The notes beneath the pieces are model-generated. The model searched no databases. It was not told where the DNA came from and saw nothing but the letters and a program-made list of their open reading frames with translations. From Gammaproteobacteria bacterium (GTDB lineage: Bacteria > Pseudomonadota > Gammaproteobacteria > Steroidobacterales > XN24): DNA of 64,000 nucleotides. Numbering within the stretch: position 1 is the first letter of the stretch; every line of letters begins with the position of its first letter. Shown piece by piece: positions 53,188-62,391 of this stretch. A program made the position numbers and the translations under genes. The stretch spans positions 44,677 to 108,676 of the forward strand of contig JARFQW010000042.1 in the NCBI GenBank assembly GCA_029287575.1, in the 5' to 3' direction.

Positions 53188-55902
53188 ATGAGCAAGAACA
53201 ACCCAGACACGAAGCCCCTGGTCCTGATCGACGGGTCTTCCTACCTGTACCGGGCATTCCACGCGCTGCCGCCGTTGACCAACAGCGCCGGCGCACCGAC
53301 CGGTGCTCTCCTGGGTGTGCTGAACATGCTCTACAGGCTGCTGGACGAGGAGGCGCCCGAGCAGATGGCCGTGGTCTTCGATGCCAGCGGCAAGACGTTC
53401 CGGGATGAGCTGTACGACCAGTACAAGGCCAATCGCCCCCCCATGCCCGATGAGCTGCGCGCCCAGATCGAACCGCTGCTCGACGCCATCGACGCGATGG
53501 GCCTGCCGCTGCTGCGTATTGCCGGCGTCGAGGCCGACGATGTCATCGGCACCCTCGTGCGCGAACAACTGGATGCCGGCGGCGACGTGCTGGTGTCCAC
53601 GGGCGACAAGGACATGGCTCAGCTCGTGACAGACGGGGTCCGGCTGGTCAACACCATGAGTGACACGACGCTGGACCGGGACGCGGTTGTGGCGAAATTC
53701 GGCGTCGAGCCGGAACAGATCGTGGACTGGCTGGCCCTGGTCGGAGACAGCTCCGACAACATTCCGGGTGTTCCGAAGGTGGGCCCCAAGACGGCCGCGA
53801 AGTGGCTGTCCCAGTATGGAGACATCGATACGCTGATCGAAAAGGCCGGGGAGATCGGCGGCAAGGTGGGCGAGAGTCTGCGCAACAACCTCGATCAGCT
53901 GGCCCTGTCCCGGGAGCTGGCCACTATCCGACAGGACGTGGACCACGGGCTGGATGCCGGCGCGCTCCAGCGTCGCGAACCCGACCATGAACGGCTCGCC
54001 GGGATATTCCGGGAGTTCGAACTCGGATCGCTGCTCAAGCGGCTGCCGGAGGACATGGCGGACCCGGCCGGAAGCGCCGATACAGCTCAGGAGGAGAGCC
54101 ACCACGAGATCATCCTGGACGAAGCAGCGTTCGAGTCCTGGCTGGCGGAGCTGGAGACCGCGGAGGCATTCGCCTTCGACACCGAGACCACCAGCCTCGA
54201 CTACATGCGGGCACAGATCGTCGGGGTGTCCTTTGCCGTGGAGCCGGGCCGCGCGGCCTATGTGCCCGTCGCCCACTGCTATCCCGGCGCACCGGACCAG
54301 CTGAGCCGCGATTTTGTGCTGGCCCGTCTCAAACCCCTTCTGGAGGATGCCAGGCGACCAAAGATCGGCCATCACCTGAAGTACGACGCCCACGTCCTAG
54401 CGAATCACGATATCGCATTGCGCGGGATCGACTTCGACACCATGCTCGAGTCCTACGTGCTCAACAGCACGGCGACCCGTCACGACATGGATTCGGTGGC
54501 GAGGAAATACCTGGGCGTGGAAACCATTCACTACGAGGACGTGGCGGGTAAGGGCGCGAAACAGATCGGATTCGACGAAGTCGCGCTGGAACAGGCCGGA
54601 CCCTACGCCGCCGAGGATGCCGACATCACCCTGCAGCTGCACGCCGAACTGTGGCCGAGACTCGGCGCCGCGGGTGAGCTGGAGCGGGTATACAAAGAGA
54701 TCGAGCGGCCGCTGGTGCCGGTTCTCGTCGCGATGGAATCGACCGGCGTGCTTCTCGACCCGGACATGCTGGCCACCCAGAGCCGGGAGCTCGGTGACGC
54801 GATGGCAGAACTCGAACAGCGCGCCCATGAAGCGGCCGGCGGAGTTTTCAACATCGGCTCGCCCAAGCAGCTTCAGGAGGTGCTGTTCGAGCGGCTGGGA
54901 CTGCCGGTGCTGGGCAAGACACCCAAGGGCCAGCCCTCCACCGCCGAGAACGTCCTGCAGGAACTCGCGGAAACCTACGAACTCCCGCGTCTCGTGCTGG
55001 ACTACCGGGGCCTGGCCAAGCTGAAGTCCACGTATACCGACAAGCTGCCGACCCAGATCAACCCGGATACGGGCCGGGTGCATACCTCCTACCACCAGGC
55101 CGTGGCCGCCACCGGCCGGCTCTCTTCCACGGACCCGAACCTGCAGAACATCCCGATCCGCACGGCCGAGGGCCGGCGCATCCGCAAGGCCTTCGTGGCG
55201 CCGGACGGTTGGCGTCTTGTGGCGGCGGACTATTCCCAGATCGAGCTGCGGATCATGGCCCACCTCTCCGGCGACGAGGGCCTGATCAACGCGTTCCGGG
55301 ACGACCAGGACATTCACCGCGCCACGGCCGCCGAGGTGTTCGAAACCGCTCCTGGTGCCGTCACCCAGGATCAGCGCCGCTCGGCAAAAGCGATCAATTT
55401 CGGACTGATCTACGGGATGTCCGCCTTCGGGCTCGCCCGCCAGCTGGGCATCGAACGGGGCGAGGCGCAGGACTACGTGAACCTGTATTTCGCCCGGTAT
55501 CCCGGAGTCAAGGCGTACATGGAACAGACCCGGGAGCGGGCCCGGGAAGACGGCTACGTGGAAACCGTGTTCGGCCGCCGCCTGTATCTTCCCGAAATCT
55601 CCTCACGAAACGTCCAGCGGCGCCAGTATGCGGAGCGCAGCGCCATCAACGCGCCGATGCAGGGCACTGCGGCCGACATCATCAAGCGAGCCATGATCGG
55701 CGTCCAAGACTGGCTGGCGGAGGAGTCACTGGATGCGCGCCTGATCATGCAGGTCCACGATGAACTCATCCTCGAGGTGCCCGGGGGCGAGCTCGAACGT
55801 GTCACGGCCGGACTCACAAAGATCATGGAAGCCGCCGCGGAGCTGGACGTGCCGCTGCGAGTGGACCTGGGCACGGGCAGTAACTGGGACGAAGCGCACT
55901 AG
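53188..55902 (+). CDS. polA: DNA polymerase I
   Basis: 904 residues, full-length. The 5'-nuclease domain (about 1-290) starts LVLIDGSSYLYRAFHALPP. The 3'-5' exonuclease is intact with AFDTETTSLDYM, LKYDAHVL and the later Tyr/Asp region. Polymerase motifs are DYSQIELRIMAHLSGD (A), AINFGLIYGMSAFGLA (B) and VHDELILE (C). ATG 53188 is chosen over the open frame into lysA. Unlike in many relatives, engB is not adjacent; three other genes intervene. Confidence 0.97.
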   Translation: MSKNNPDTKPLVLIDGSSYLYRAFHALPPLTNSAGAPTGALLGVLNMLYRLLDEEAPEQMAVVFDASGKTFRDELYDQYKANRPPMPDELRAQIEPLLDAIDAMGLPLLRIAGVEADDVIGTLVREQLDAGGDVLVSTGDKDMAQLVTDGVRLVNTMSDTTLDRDAVVAKFGVEPEQIVDWLALVGDSSDNIPGVPKVGPKTAAKWLSQYGDIDTLIEKAGEIGGKVGESLRNNLDQLALSRELATIRQDVDHGLDAGALQRREPDHERLAGIFREFELGSLLKRLPEDMADPAGSADTAQEESHHEIILDEAAFESWLAELETAEAFAFDTETTSLDYMRAQIVGVSFAVEPGRAAYVPVAHCYPGAPDQLSRDFVLARLKPLLEDARRPKIGHHLKYDAHVLANHDIALRGIDFDTMLESYVLNSTATRHDMDSVARKYLGVETIHYEDVAGKGAKQIGFDEVALEQAGPYAAEDADITLQLHAELWPRLGAAGELERVYKEIERPLVPVLVAMESTGVLLDPDMLATQSRELGDAMAELEQRAHEAAGGVFNIGSPKQLQEVLFERLGLPVLGKTPKGQPSTAENVLQELAETYELPRLVLDYRGLAKLKSTYTDKLPTQINPDTGRVHTSYHQAVAATGRLSSTDPNLQNIPIRTAEGRRIRKAFVAPDGWRLVAADYSQIELRIMAHLSGDEGLINAFRDDQDIHRATAAEVFETAPGAVTQDQRRSAKAINFGLIYGMSAFGLARQLGIERGEAQDYVNLYFARYPGVKAYMEQTRERAREDGYVETVFGRRLYLPEISSRNVQRRQYAERSAINAPMQGTAADIIKRAMIGVQDWLAEESLDARLIMQVHDELILEVPGGELERVTAGLTKIMEAAAELDVPLRVDLGTGSNWDEAH

Positions 55903-56148
55903 CTGTCTGATTCCGGGAGGCGGGACGACCGACGGCGGAAGATTCAGCGTGGGGCGTGCACGGCGCCGGGATGCGGGTTCCGACCAGGCGTGAAAACGCC
56001 GACGCGCCGCCACCGGACGGAGCCGGATGAAAAGCGGCGCGGTGCCACCGTCCCTCTCCCGCAATGGCGTTGATCGTCAGCACCCCCGGATCGGGCCGCG
56101 CGGCCCGGGAGGTCTACACCGCAGACGCCGCTACTCCGGCCAACGGCC

Positions 56149-57141
56149 TCAATCGAAGGGCCTGGGCGGTGGCGTATCGTCCCGCGAAGGCGGCAGCACA
56201 GGCAGCTCGAAGCGCGGCTGATCCCCCGTCAGCGTCTTTAAGAACGCAACGATCTGCGCGTTCTCCTCGGGAGTATAGGTCCGGCCCAGCTGCAGCCGAC
56301 CCATGAGGTCGACCGCGTCGGTCAGCGTCGCGGCCTCGCCGTCGTGGAAGTAGGGATAGGTCAATTCCACGTTCCGCAGGGTCGGCACCTTGAAGCTGAA
56401 CCGATCCGCGTCCTTGCCGGTGACCGCGATACGGCCTTCGGCGGGATTACTGGTCTGATAGGGCTCGACGACGCCCATCTTCTGGAAGGACGTGCCGCCC
56501 ACGGCCTCACCGTTGTGACAGGCCACGCAACCGCTGGTCTTGAAGAGCTCGTACCCGGCCTTTTCGTCCGCGGTGATGGCCTTCTCCTCGCCGAGCAGCC
56601 AGCGATCGAACCGGCCGTTGGGCGTGACCAGGGTCTTCTCGAACTCGGCGATGGCTTCGGTGACTTCGTCGATGGTGATCTCGCCGGCCCCGAAGACCTG
56701 CCGGAACTCGATGGCGTACTCGGGAATGGACCGCAACACGTCGACGGTCAGGGTGTGTGAAAACGCCATCTCCTTGGGATTCTCGATGGGGCCACCGGCC
56801 TGCTCCTTCAGGTCCCTGGCGCGACCATCCCAGAACTGCGCAACGTTCAGGCTGGAATTCAGGACCGTGGGCGCATTGATGGGGCCCTGCTGCCAGTTAT
56901 GGCCGATGGACGTCTTGAGATTGTCCGTGCCGCCCATGCTCAGGTTGTGGCAGGAATTACAGGAGATAAAGCCCGAACGGGACAGCCGGGGATCAAAGTA
57001 GAGTTTCTTGCCCAGTTCGACCTGGGCCAGGTTGACGTCCTGGACGGGACGCACGGGCTGGATCGGCTCGGCGGCCTGAACGGCGGCGGTGAAAAGCAGT
57101 CCGCCGACGAATACGACGAGGGGGTTCGGTACGAGTTTCAT
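56149..57141 (-). CDS. Di-heme cytochrome c peroxidase (CcpA/MauG family)
   Basis: 330 residues. Signal peptide about 1-23 (cleavage near VQAAE). Two c-type haem sites, CNSCH (61-65) and CVACH (about 210), each fit the periplasmic di-heme peroxidase layout, with AFSHTLTVDVLRS and the FKVPTLRNVELTYPYFHDG distal region. Reduces H2O2 with electrons from cytochrome c. ATG 57141 is used. The gene points toward polA, leaving about 250 bases between the stops with GC-rich inverted repeats but no T run. Confidence 0.92.
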   Translation of the reverse strand: MKLVPNPLVVFVGGLLFTAAVQAAEPIQPVRPVQDVNLAQVELGKKLYFDPRLSRSGFISCNSCHNLSMGGTDNLKTSIGHNWQQGPINAPTVLNSSLNVAQFWDGRARDLKEQAGGPIENPKEMAFSHTLTVDVLRSIPEYAIEFRQVFGAGEITIDEVTEAIAEFEKTLVTPNGRFDRWLLGEEKAITADEKAGYELFKTSGCVACHNGEAVGGTSFQKMGVVEPYQTSNPAEGRIAVTGKDADRFSFKVPTLRNVELTYPYFHDGEAATLTDAVDLMGRLQLGRTYTPEENAQIVAFLKTLTGDQPRFELPVLPPSRDDTPPPRPFD

Positions 57142-57859
57142 GAGCGTCGACCTCATTGAGACGGGCGAGCACCCGCTGCCAGCGCGGGCGCTCAATCATT
57201 ACATTAGATCTTTCTCATATGAGTTTAGCGAGCACCTTCGCGCGGGGCACCCGTACTAATACCTATGTCATCGACACGAGTTACCCGAAGCGGCCCCGCC
57301 ACGCCCGTGGCATTTCCGTACTGGCCCAGGCACCGCGACATCCTTAAACAACTCATTGCATTGCCGCCGCAGACGGACATCCAGCCGGACGAGCCGCTGT
57401 CACGCTAAAGCGCGGACACCGAGCAGGTCATGCCCCGAAACCGTGCTGCCTCACCGGCCAGAACCCCGATCTACGGCAACGATCCGTTGCGGGCAGCGCC
57501 GATTGACACGCCCAATCAATTCGATACTTCGCCCACGAAACCGACTCTCGGACTCGGGCGGGGCAGATGCGGTCCTTCGCGGCGGAGGATATCGACACCT
57601 GCGTCTATTCCCGGCCCCTCAGGTTGTCTGGACCTGTTCGGGGAGGCCCCCGACAATCCCGTCGCCCGGCCTCATCCGACGCGCTCGGTGGACGTTCTCG
57701 GCACCATGAAAAGAAATATCAGCAGCAGAACCGGGCATCCAGGTTGTACGGCCAATTCATGGCCCGCGTGAGGTTGAGATGAATGATGGCTGAGGGAGGC
57801 GGAGGCCGGCTCGATTGATCGGTTCTGCTTCGGAGGCGGGGCCGGTTCGCCGGTAAGAG
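57142..57859. other. Long non-coding gap before the rfbG-like gene
   Basis: About 720 bases without a credible gene. Near the peroxidase start is an AT-rich patch with a 10-base palindrome CTCATATGAG (57214-57223), possibly regulatory for the peroxidase. Short open frames here lack ribosome sites or recognisable products. Confidence 0.5.
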
Positions 57860-58996
57860 GTGCTAAAGCGTACTGGGATCCGTATCCTTGCGGTCTTTTG
57901 GAGGGCATCAGTCATCTTCGGACAGACCTACAAGGACCGGCGGGTGCTGGTCACCGGACATACCGGCTTCAAGGGATCGTGGTTGGCGCTTTGGCTGGAA
58001 GGCCTGGGGGCGACGGTCACCGGCTACGCCCTGGCACCCCCCACCGAGCCATCACACTTCGAGCGGCTCTCCCTGAAGGCGAACTCGATCCTTGCGGATG
58101 TGCGAGACAGAGCGTCACTGGAGCGGGTCATGCGCGAAGCCCAGCCGGAGATCGTCTTTCATCTGGCCGCGCAACCGATCGTCCTCGAATCCTACACCGA
58201 TCCGCTAGGGACCCTGTCCACCATCGTCACGGGCACGGCGAATCTGCTCGACGTCTGCCGCTCGGTGGAGAGCGTGCGAGCCGTCGTGATCGTAACGACC
58301 GACAAAGTCTACGAGAATCGAGAGTGGGCCTGGGGTTATCGGGAGAACGAGGCCCTGGGAGGGCACGATCCCTACAGCGCCTCCAAGGCCTGCGCCGAGA
58401 TCGTCACCTCCAGCTTTCGCCGTTCCTTCTTCGAGAAAGATGGCGAGGCGGCCGCGATGGTGGCCTCCGCCCGCGCGGGAAACGTCGTCGGCGGCGGCGA
58501 CTGGAGCCCCCATCGCCTGGTCCCGGACGTGATGCGTGCCATCAGCAATGGGGAAGCGGCGCGCATTCGCAACCCCTACAGCTCGCGGCCCTGGCAGCAC
58601 GTACTCGAACCTCTCTCGGGATACCTCGCCCTGGGCGCCGGACTCTTCGAGGGCCGCAAGGAACTGGCGGAGGCCTGGAATTTCGGTCCGGATCCCTCCA
58701 GCAACCTGGTGACCAGCGAGGTCTGCGAGTTGATGGAGAAGAGCTGGCCCGCCATCAAGTGCGAGTTCGCCCCGGTGAACGGAGCGCCGCACGAGGCTGG
58801 CCTCCTGATGCTGGACAGCGCGAAGGCACGCCACAGTCTGAGCTGGCGACCCGTCTGGGACGTCGAAACGACCATTCAGCGGACCATCGAGTGGTATCGA
58901 GCCTTTTACGAGCGCGACACGCTCCTGACCCAAGAACAGATCGATGCCTACGGCGAAGAAGCTCGGACTCTGGGGGTCCCGTGGGCGACAGCCTGA
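57860..58996 (+). CDS. rfbG: CDP-glucose 4,6-dehydratase
   Basis: 378 residues as drawn. Extended SDR: VLVTGHTGFKGSWLALWLEGLG, the Thr in VIVTTDKVYENREWAWGYRE, and the Tyr-Lys pair in DPYSASKACAE. These features and RPWQHVLEPLSGY match RfbG. It makes CDP-4-keto-6-deoxyglucose for 3,6-dideoxyhexoses. The start is doubtful: GTG 57860 has no spacing to its AAGAGG, while family members begin near the IFGQTYK stretch (57914), which is preceded by GGAGG but has no standard start codon. It is an isolated gene with no rfbF or rfbH neighbours, between two long non-coding gaps. Confidence 0.88.
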   Translation: MLKRTGIRILAVFWRASVIFGQTYKDRRVLVTGHTGFKGSWLALWLEGLGATVTGYALAPPTEPSHFERLSLKANSILADVRDRASLERVMREAQPEIVFHLAAQPIVLESYTDPLGTLSTIVTGTANLLDVCRSVESVRAVVIVTTDKVYENREWAWGYRENEALGGHDPYSASKACAEIVTSSFRRSFFEKDGEAAAMVASARAGNVVGGGDWSPHRLVPDVMRAISNGEAARIRNPYSSRPWQHVLEPLSGYLALGAGLFEGRKELAEAWNFGPDPSSNLVTSEVCELMEKSWPAIKCEFAPVNGAPHEAGLLMLDSAKARHSLSWRPVWDVETTIQRTIEWYRAFYERDTLLTQEQIDAYGEEARTLGVPWATA

Positions 58997-59510
58997 TCGT
59001 CCATCCCCGACCGCTCGCGGGCAGCGCCGAAATTCCTTCGTAAGTGCGCGATAATTCACCCCTTCGTTTCGCGCCCTGGTTCTCCCAGACGGCGCCGGGA
59101 GGGTTGAAGGGGGGCCAAGCGATCCAGCCGGTCAACTCTCCCTTCACCAGCCAGTCGCAGCCCTGCGGTCTGCCCTTTCCTGTGGCTACCGACTTCTCTC
59201 ACTAGTGCGAGGCTCGTTGTCCCGGCACCGTTTGACAAGCTGGGGCAATCCGATACGATTCCCGCGCCAGATCAGGCATGACGACGGGTCCATCCATGAA
59301 CACCACACCGGCACACTCCGAGCACCGCGCTGTGGTTCGACTCGTCCGTCCGATTCCCGCTGTGCGGGTTCGCCGGACCGGCGGCTTACCGCAGCGACGT
59401 ATCCCCACGTAGCCTGAATCCCGATTCCTTTCTCCCGGTTCCGGCTGCGATCCCCGGACCGAAGCCCGTGCGATCGTTTCCCGCGCGGGCGCCCAGCAGA
59501 GAATCAGGAC
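58997..59510. other. Non-coding gap and leader before the MATE gene
   Basis: About 510 bases with no gene. It contains a good sigma-70-type promoter at 59232-59259, giving the MATE gene a leader of roughly 245 bases with several short GC-rich inverted repeats. No named riboswitch was recognised. Confidence 0.55.
59232..59259 (+). promoter_or_regulatory. Sigma-70-type promoter upstream of MATE gene
   Basis: -35 TTGACA (59232-59237), 16-base spacer, -10 TACGAT (59254-59259). Predicted transcription start is near 59266, about 245 bases upstream of the MATE start codon. Confidence 0.6.
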
Positions 59511-60926
59511 ATGACCGTTCCACACAGACAGCAACCCGCCTGGCGACGATGGATCGACTTCTTCCGTGAGTCGCTGAAGGACAGCGACACCGACTTCACG
59601 AAGGGGCCGATTGGCCGCGCGCTGGGACTGCTGGCGATCCCGATGATGCTCGAGATGTCCATGGAGGCGATTTTCGCTGTCGTGGACATCGCCTTCGTGT
59701 CACGCCTGGGGACGGACGCGGTGGCCGCCGTCGGCATCACCGAGGCGCTCCTGACCGTGCTCTACGCCGTTGCCATCGGCCTCGGCATGGGCGTAACCGC
59801 CATGGTGTCGCGGCGCTACGGCGCCGGTGATCCGGGCGCGGGGGCGAAAGTCACCGGCCAGGCGATCTGGATCGGTGCGCTGCTGGCCCTGATCATCGGC
59901 GTCGTGGGCGTGAACTTCGCCGCGGATCTCCTGCGCATGATGGGCGCCGGCCCTTCCGTGGTCGAAACCGGAACAGGATTCACGGCGGTGCTGCTTGGTG
60001 GCTCGGCAAGCATCCTGTTCCTGTTCCTGTTGAACGCGGCCTTTCGCGGCGCGGGCGACGCCACGGTTGCGCTGCGCTCGCTGGCCCTGGCCAACGCAGT
60101 CAATATCTTCCTCGATCCCTGCCTGATCTTCGGCCTCGGTCCGTTCCCGGAATTGGGTGTGACGGGCGCGGCGGTGGCGACCACGATCGGCCGCAGCATC
60201 GGTGTGCTCTACCTGTTCTGGTACCTGTTCACGGACCGCGGCCGCCTGCGTGTCACGCCGAGGCACCTTCAGATCGACCCGCCGTTGATCCGGCGACTGA
60301 TCAGGATCTCGATCGGCGGCATCGGCCAGTTCCTGATCTCGGTGTCGAGCTGGATCGCGATCGTGCGCATCGTGGCCATCTACGGCAGCGGGCCAATCGC
60401 CGCCTACACGATCGCGCTGCGGCTGATCGAGTTCGCGATCCTGCCGGCGTGGGGTCTCGGCAATGCCGCGGCCACGCTGGTGGGGCAGAACCTCGGCGCA
60501 GGACAGCCGGCGCGGGCCGAGCGATCCGCATGGACCGCCGCGAAAGCCAACGTCGTGTTCATGGCGGTGCTCGGTGGCCTGATGCTCGTGTTCGCGCCGA
60601 TCATCATGAAGTGGTTCACGCAGGACCCGGAGGTCCTGCGCTACGGGACCAGCTGTCTGCGGATCCTCGGCATCGGCTACCCGATCTACGCCGCCGGCAT
60701 GATCATGATCCAGGCCCTCAACGGGGCCGGGGACACGCGAACGCCCTCGCTCATGAACCTGGTGTGTTTCTGGATGATCCAGATCCCGCTGGCCTACTGG
60801 CTGGCAACGGCGGTCGGTCTCGGGCCGAATGGCGTATTTGCCTCCATCGTCTTGTCGGAGTCGCTCCTGACAGTGATGGCTATCCGGGTCTTTCGCAGCG
60901 GCCGCTGGCAGACGCAAGTGGCCTGA
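59511..60926 (+). CDS. MATE-family efflux transporter
   Basis: 471 residues with 12 hydrophobic helices after a 35-residue cytoplasmic N-terminus. Two homologous halves show MATE features: LAIPMMLEMSMEAIFAVVDIAFVSRLG and VGQNLGAGQPARAERSAWTA, with NAAFRGAGDATV and QALNGAGDTRTPSL as the paired loop motifs. Exports drugs or metabolites using Na+ or H+. ATG 59511 follows AGAATCAGGAC. It is monocistronic, with a long leader. Confidence 0.94.
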   Translation: MTVPHRQQPAWRRWIDFFRESLKDSDTDFTKGPIGRALGLLAIPMMLEMSMEAIFAVVDIAFVSRLGTDAVAAVGITEALLTVLYAVAIGLGMGVTAMVSRRYGAGDPGAGAKVTGQAIWIGALLALIIGVVGVNFAADLLRMMGAGPSVVETGTGFTAVLLGGSASILFLFLLNAAFRGAGDATVALRSLALANAVNIFLDPCLIFGLGPFPELGVTGAAVATTIGRSIGVLYLFWYLFTDRGRLRVTPRHLQIDPPLIRRLIRISIGGIGQFLISVSSWIAIVRIVAIYGSGPIAAYTIALRLIEFAILPAWGLGNAAATLVGQNLGAGQPARAERSAWTAAKANVVFMAVLGGLMLVFAPIIMKWFTQDPEVLRYGTSCLRILGIGYPIYAAGMIMIQALNGAGDTRTPSLMNLVCFWMIQIPLAYWLATAVGLGPNGVFASIVLSESLLTVMAIRVFRSGRWQTQVA

Positions 60927-61451
60927 GCCGCATCCTGGTGCGTTTCCCATGGAGACGGCTTCGCCACTGCCATGCGCCGCCAGGCGCTTCGACGTCGATA
61001 GCCCGGACGGCGTGCGGCCACCGCAGGTCGCGTGCGCCGGGCAAGCGGACACGCCGGAGCCGAGCCTTGGCGGGCCCGACGACCCGGGCCTTGAGAGGTT
61101 CGTGATGGCTATGGCGAGGGGTTGGGACGGGCCGCCCCTTGCTGACGCCGTCCTAATCTCCGCCGTCAACGCCTCGCGCGCCGCGGATTTCGGCACCGAA
61201 GCGCCGAGGTGATCCCGAAGCCTGACCCGAGTGCCTCTTCAAAGGTAGCGGTGGAGACGAAGAACTCAGCGGCGCTGGCGATATTCGAGCGAGGCCGGCG
61301 CGGCGACTGACGGCCTGTTCCGGGAAAAGCCTCGGCACATCCCTTGCCCGCGCCCTCGATTCGGGAAGACATGAAACCGTGCCGGGCCGGCCGAAAGCCG
61401 GGCCCTATCGGCCCCGCCCCCGGACCGGGCGGAATTTTCGCTCACGCCCGG
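60927..61451. other. Non-coding gap between MATE gene and candidate sRNA
   Basis: About 525 bases. An open frame at 60949-61212 has no ribosome site and no recognisable product. No strong terminator was seen directly after the MATE gene. Confidence 0.5.
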
Positions 61452-61478
61452 GAACTCCCTCGCTAAGACTGAGTCTAT
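61452..61478 (+). promoter_or_regulatory. Sigma-E/AlgU-like promoter of candidate sRNA
   Basis: GAACTC (61452-61457), 16-base spacer, TCTAT (61474-61478). This is close to the extracytoplasmic stress sigma consensus GAACTT-N16-17-TCTGA, with one change in the -35 and two in the -10. Start would be near 61486. Confidence 0.55.
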
Positions 61479-61485
61479 TTCCCAT

Positions 61486-61605
61486 GAGCGTCGACAAGCC
61501 GCTCGCCCGCTGTCCTCCCTGAGCGGGCCAGCAGCCCGGTCTCCCCAACCGGGCGCAGTCCTTGCCCCGGGGCGTCCCCTGATTCGGCCGCCGGGGCTTT
61601 TTTTT
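61486..61605 (+). ncRNA. Candidate sRNA at the spf/ersA locus, tandem hairpins with C-rich loops
   Basis: A roughly 120-base non-coding transcript is predicted from a sigma-E-like promoter to a T8 terminator. It folds into three consecutive hairpins: stem GCCCGCT/AGCGGGC with loop GTCCTCCCTG, stem GCCCGGT/ACCGGGC with loop CTCCCCA, and the terminator stem GCCCCGG/CCGGGGC with GTCCCCTG in its loop. All three loops carry a UCCC-type, anti-Shine-Dalgarno-like sequence. It lies between polA and engB, directly convergent with engB. That is the position of Spot 42 in enterobacteria and of ErsA in Pseudomonas (from memory). Size also fits. Homology to either is not shown. Confidence 0.65.
61564..61605 (+). 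terminator. Intrinsic terminator of candidate sRNA
   Basis: Seven-base GC stem GCCCCGG (61564-61570) / CCGGGGC (61591-61597), followed by eight T residues at 61598-61605. This is a textbook intrinsic terminator with no protein gene directly upstream on the plus strand. Confidence 0.85.
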
Positions 61606-61656
61606 GCCTGTCAACAATGGCTTGCGCCGCGACGACGGCTGCAGAATGCCGACGTT

Positions 61657-62280
61657 TCAGGGCTCCGCGGGCGCGGTTCGGGGGCCACTCGGGCCCGCTG
61701 GCTGGAGAAATGCCTCGAGAGCGTCCCGGGCCGTTTCGGCACCGGTTTTTTTCAACGCCGAGAACAACTGCGCGCCAGCGGCGGTGCCGAGTTCCCGGCG
61801 GACGTCAGCCAGAGCCCGCAATCCCTGCCCTTTCGGCAGTTTGTCCGCTTTGGTCAGCAGCGCGTGGACCGGGCAGCCGCTTGCATCGGCCCAGGCCAGC
61901 ATTTGCCGGTCGAAGGGTGTCAGGGGTCGACGCACGTCCATAATAAGAAACAGCCCGGTGAGGGACGCCCGGCCGACGAAATACGCGTCCATGAGGGCGC
62001 CCCACTGGCGCCGGATTCGGTCCGGGACGTTCGCATACCCGTATCCCGGCAGGTCTACCAGACGCTGGTCCGGCGCGAGTTCGAAAAAGTTGACCAGCTG
62101 GGTACGGCCGGGTGTCCGGCTGGTTCGGGCAAGCGCTTTCCTGCCCACGATCGTGTTGATGGCGCTGGATTTTCCAGCGTTCGAGCGGCCGGCGAAGGCA
62201 ACCTCCCGACCGTCATCCGGGACGAACTGCGCCGGCTGGGCGGCGCTGGTCAGGAAGCGAACTCCGGGATAGAAGGACAT
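61657..62280 (-). CDS. engB: Ribosome-biogenesis GTPase EngB (YihA/YsxC)
   Basis: 207 residues. G1 [10 protein letters not shown]3 DLPGYGYA and G4 TKAD are all present, in the compact EngB arrangement, with [16 protein letters not shown] as the switch I region. It acts in large-subunit assembly. ATG 62280 is 111 bases from the divergent cytochrome gene. The C-terminal tail is Pro/Ala-rich and slightly extended. Confidence 0.95.
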   Translation of the reverse strand: MSFYPGVRFLTSAAQPAQFVPDDGREVAFAGRSNAGKSSAINTIVGRKALARTSRTPGRTQLVNFFELAPDQRLVDLPGYGYANVPDRIRRQWGALMDAYFVGRASLTGLFLIMDVRRPLTPFDRQMLAWADASGCPVHALLTKADKLPKGQGLRALADVRRELGTAAGAQLFSALKKTGAETARDALEAFLQPAGPSGPRTAPAEP

Positions 62281-62391
62281 GGAGTGGACGGGGTTCCGGA
62301 GGGGTGTAGTAAAATGCCGAACTGACCTGCCGGCGCGAGTCTAGCACGCGGGCCGGACAACCGGATTCCAAGACATCGGAGACAATCCCAG

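Noticed and set aside
56004..56040. GC-rich inverted repeat after polA (GCGCCGC...GCGGCGC) as a terminator
   Set aside because: The loop is 23 bases and no T run follows; left as unproven.
57430..57771. Open frame of about 110 codons in the gap before rfbG
   Set aside because: No ribosome site, Arg/Pro-rich random-looking product, and overlapping frames of similar length.
60949..61212. 87-codon open frame after the MATE gene
   Set aside because: No ribosome site or recognisable product.
61505..61560. Minus-strand CsrB/RsmZ-like RNA (loops would read GGGAGGA and GGGGAG)
   Set aside because: The terminator T run and promoter-like element are on the plus strand; nothing equivalent exists on the minus strand.
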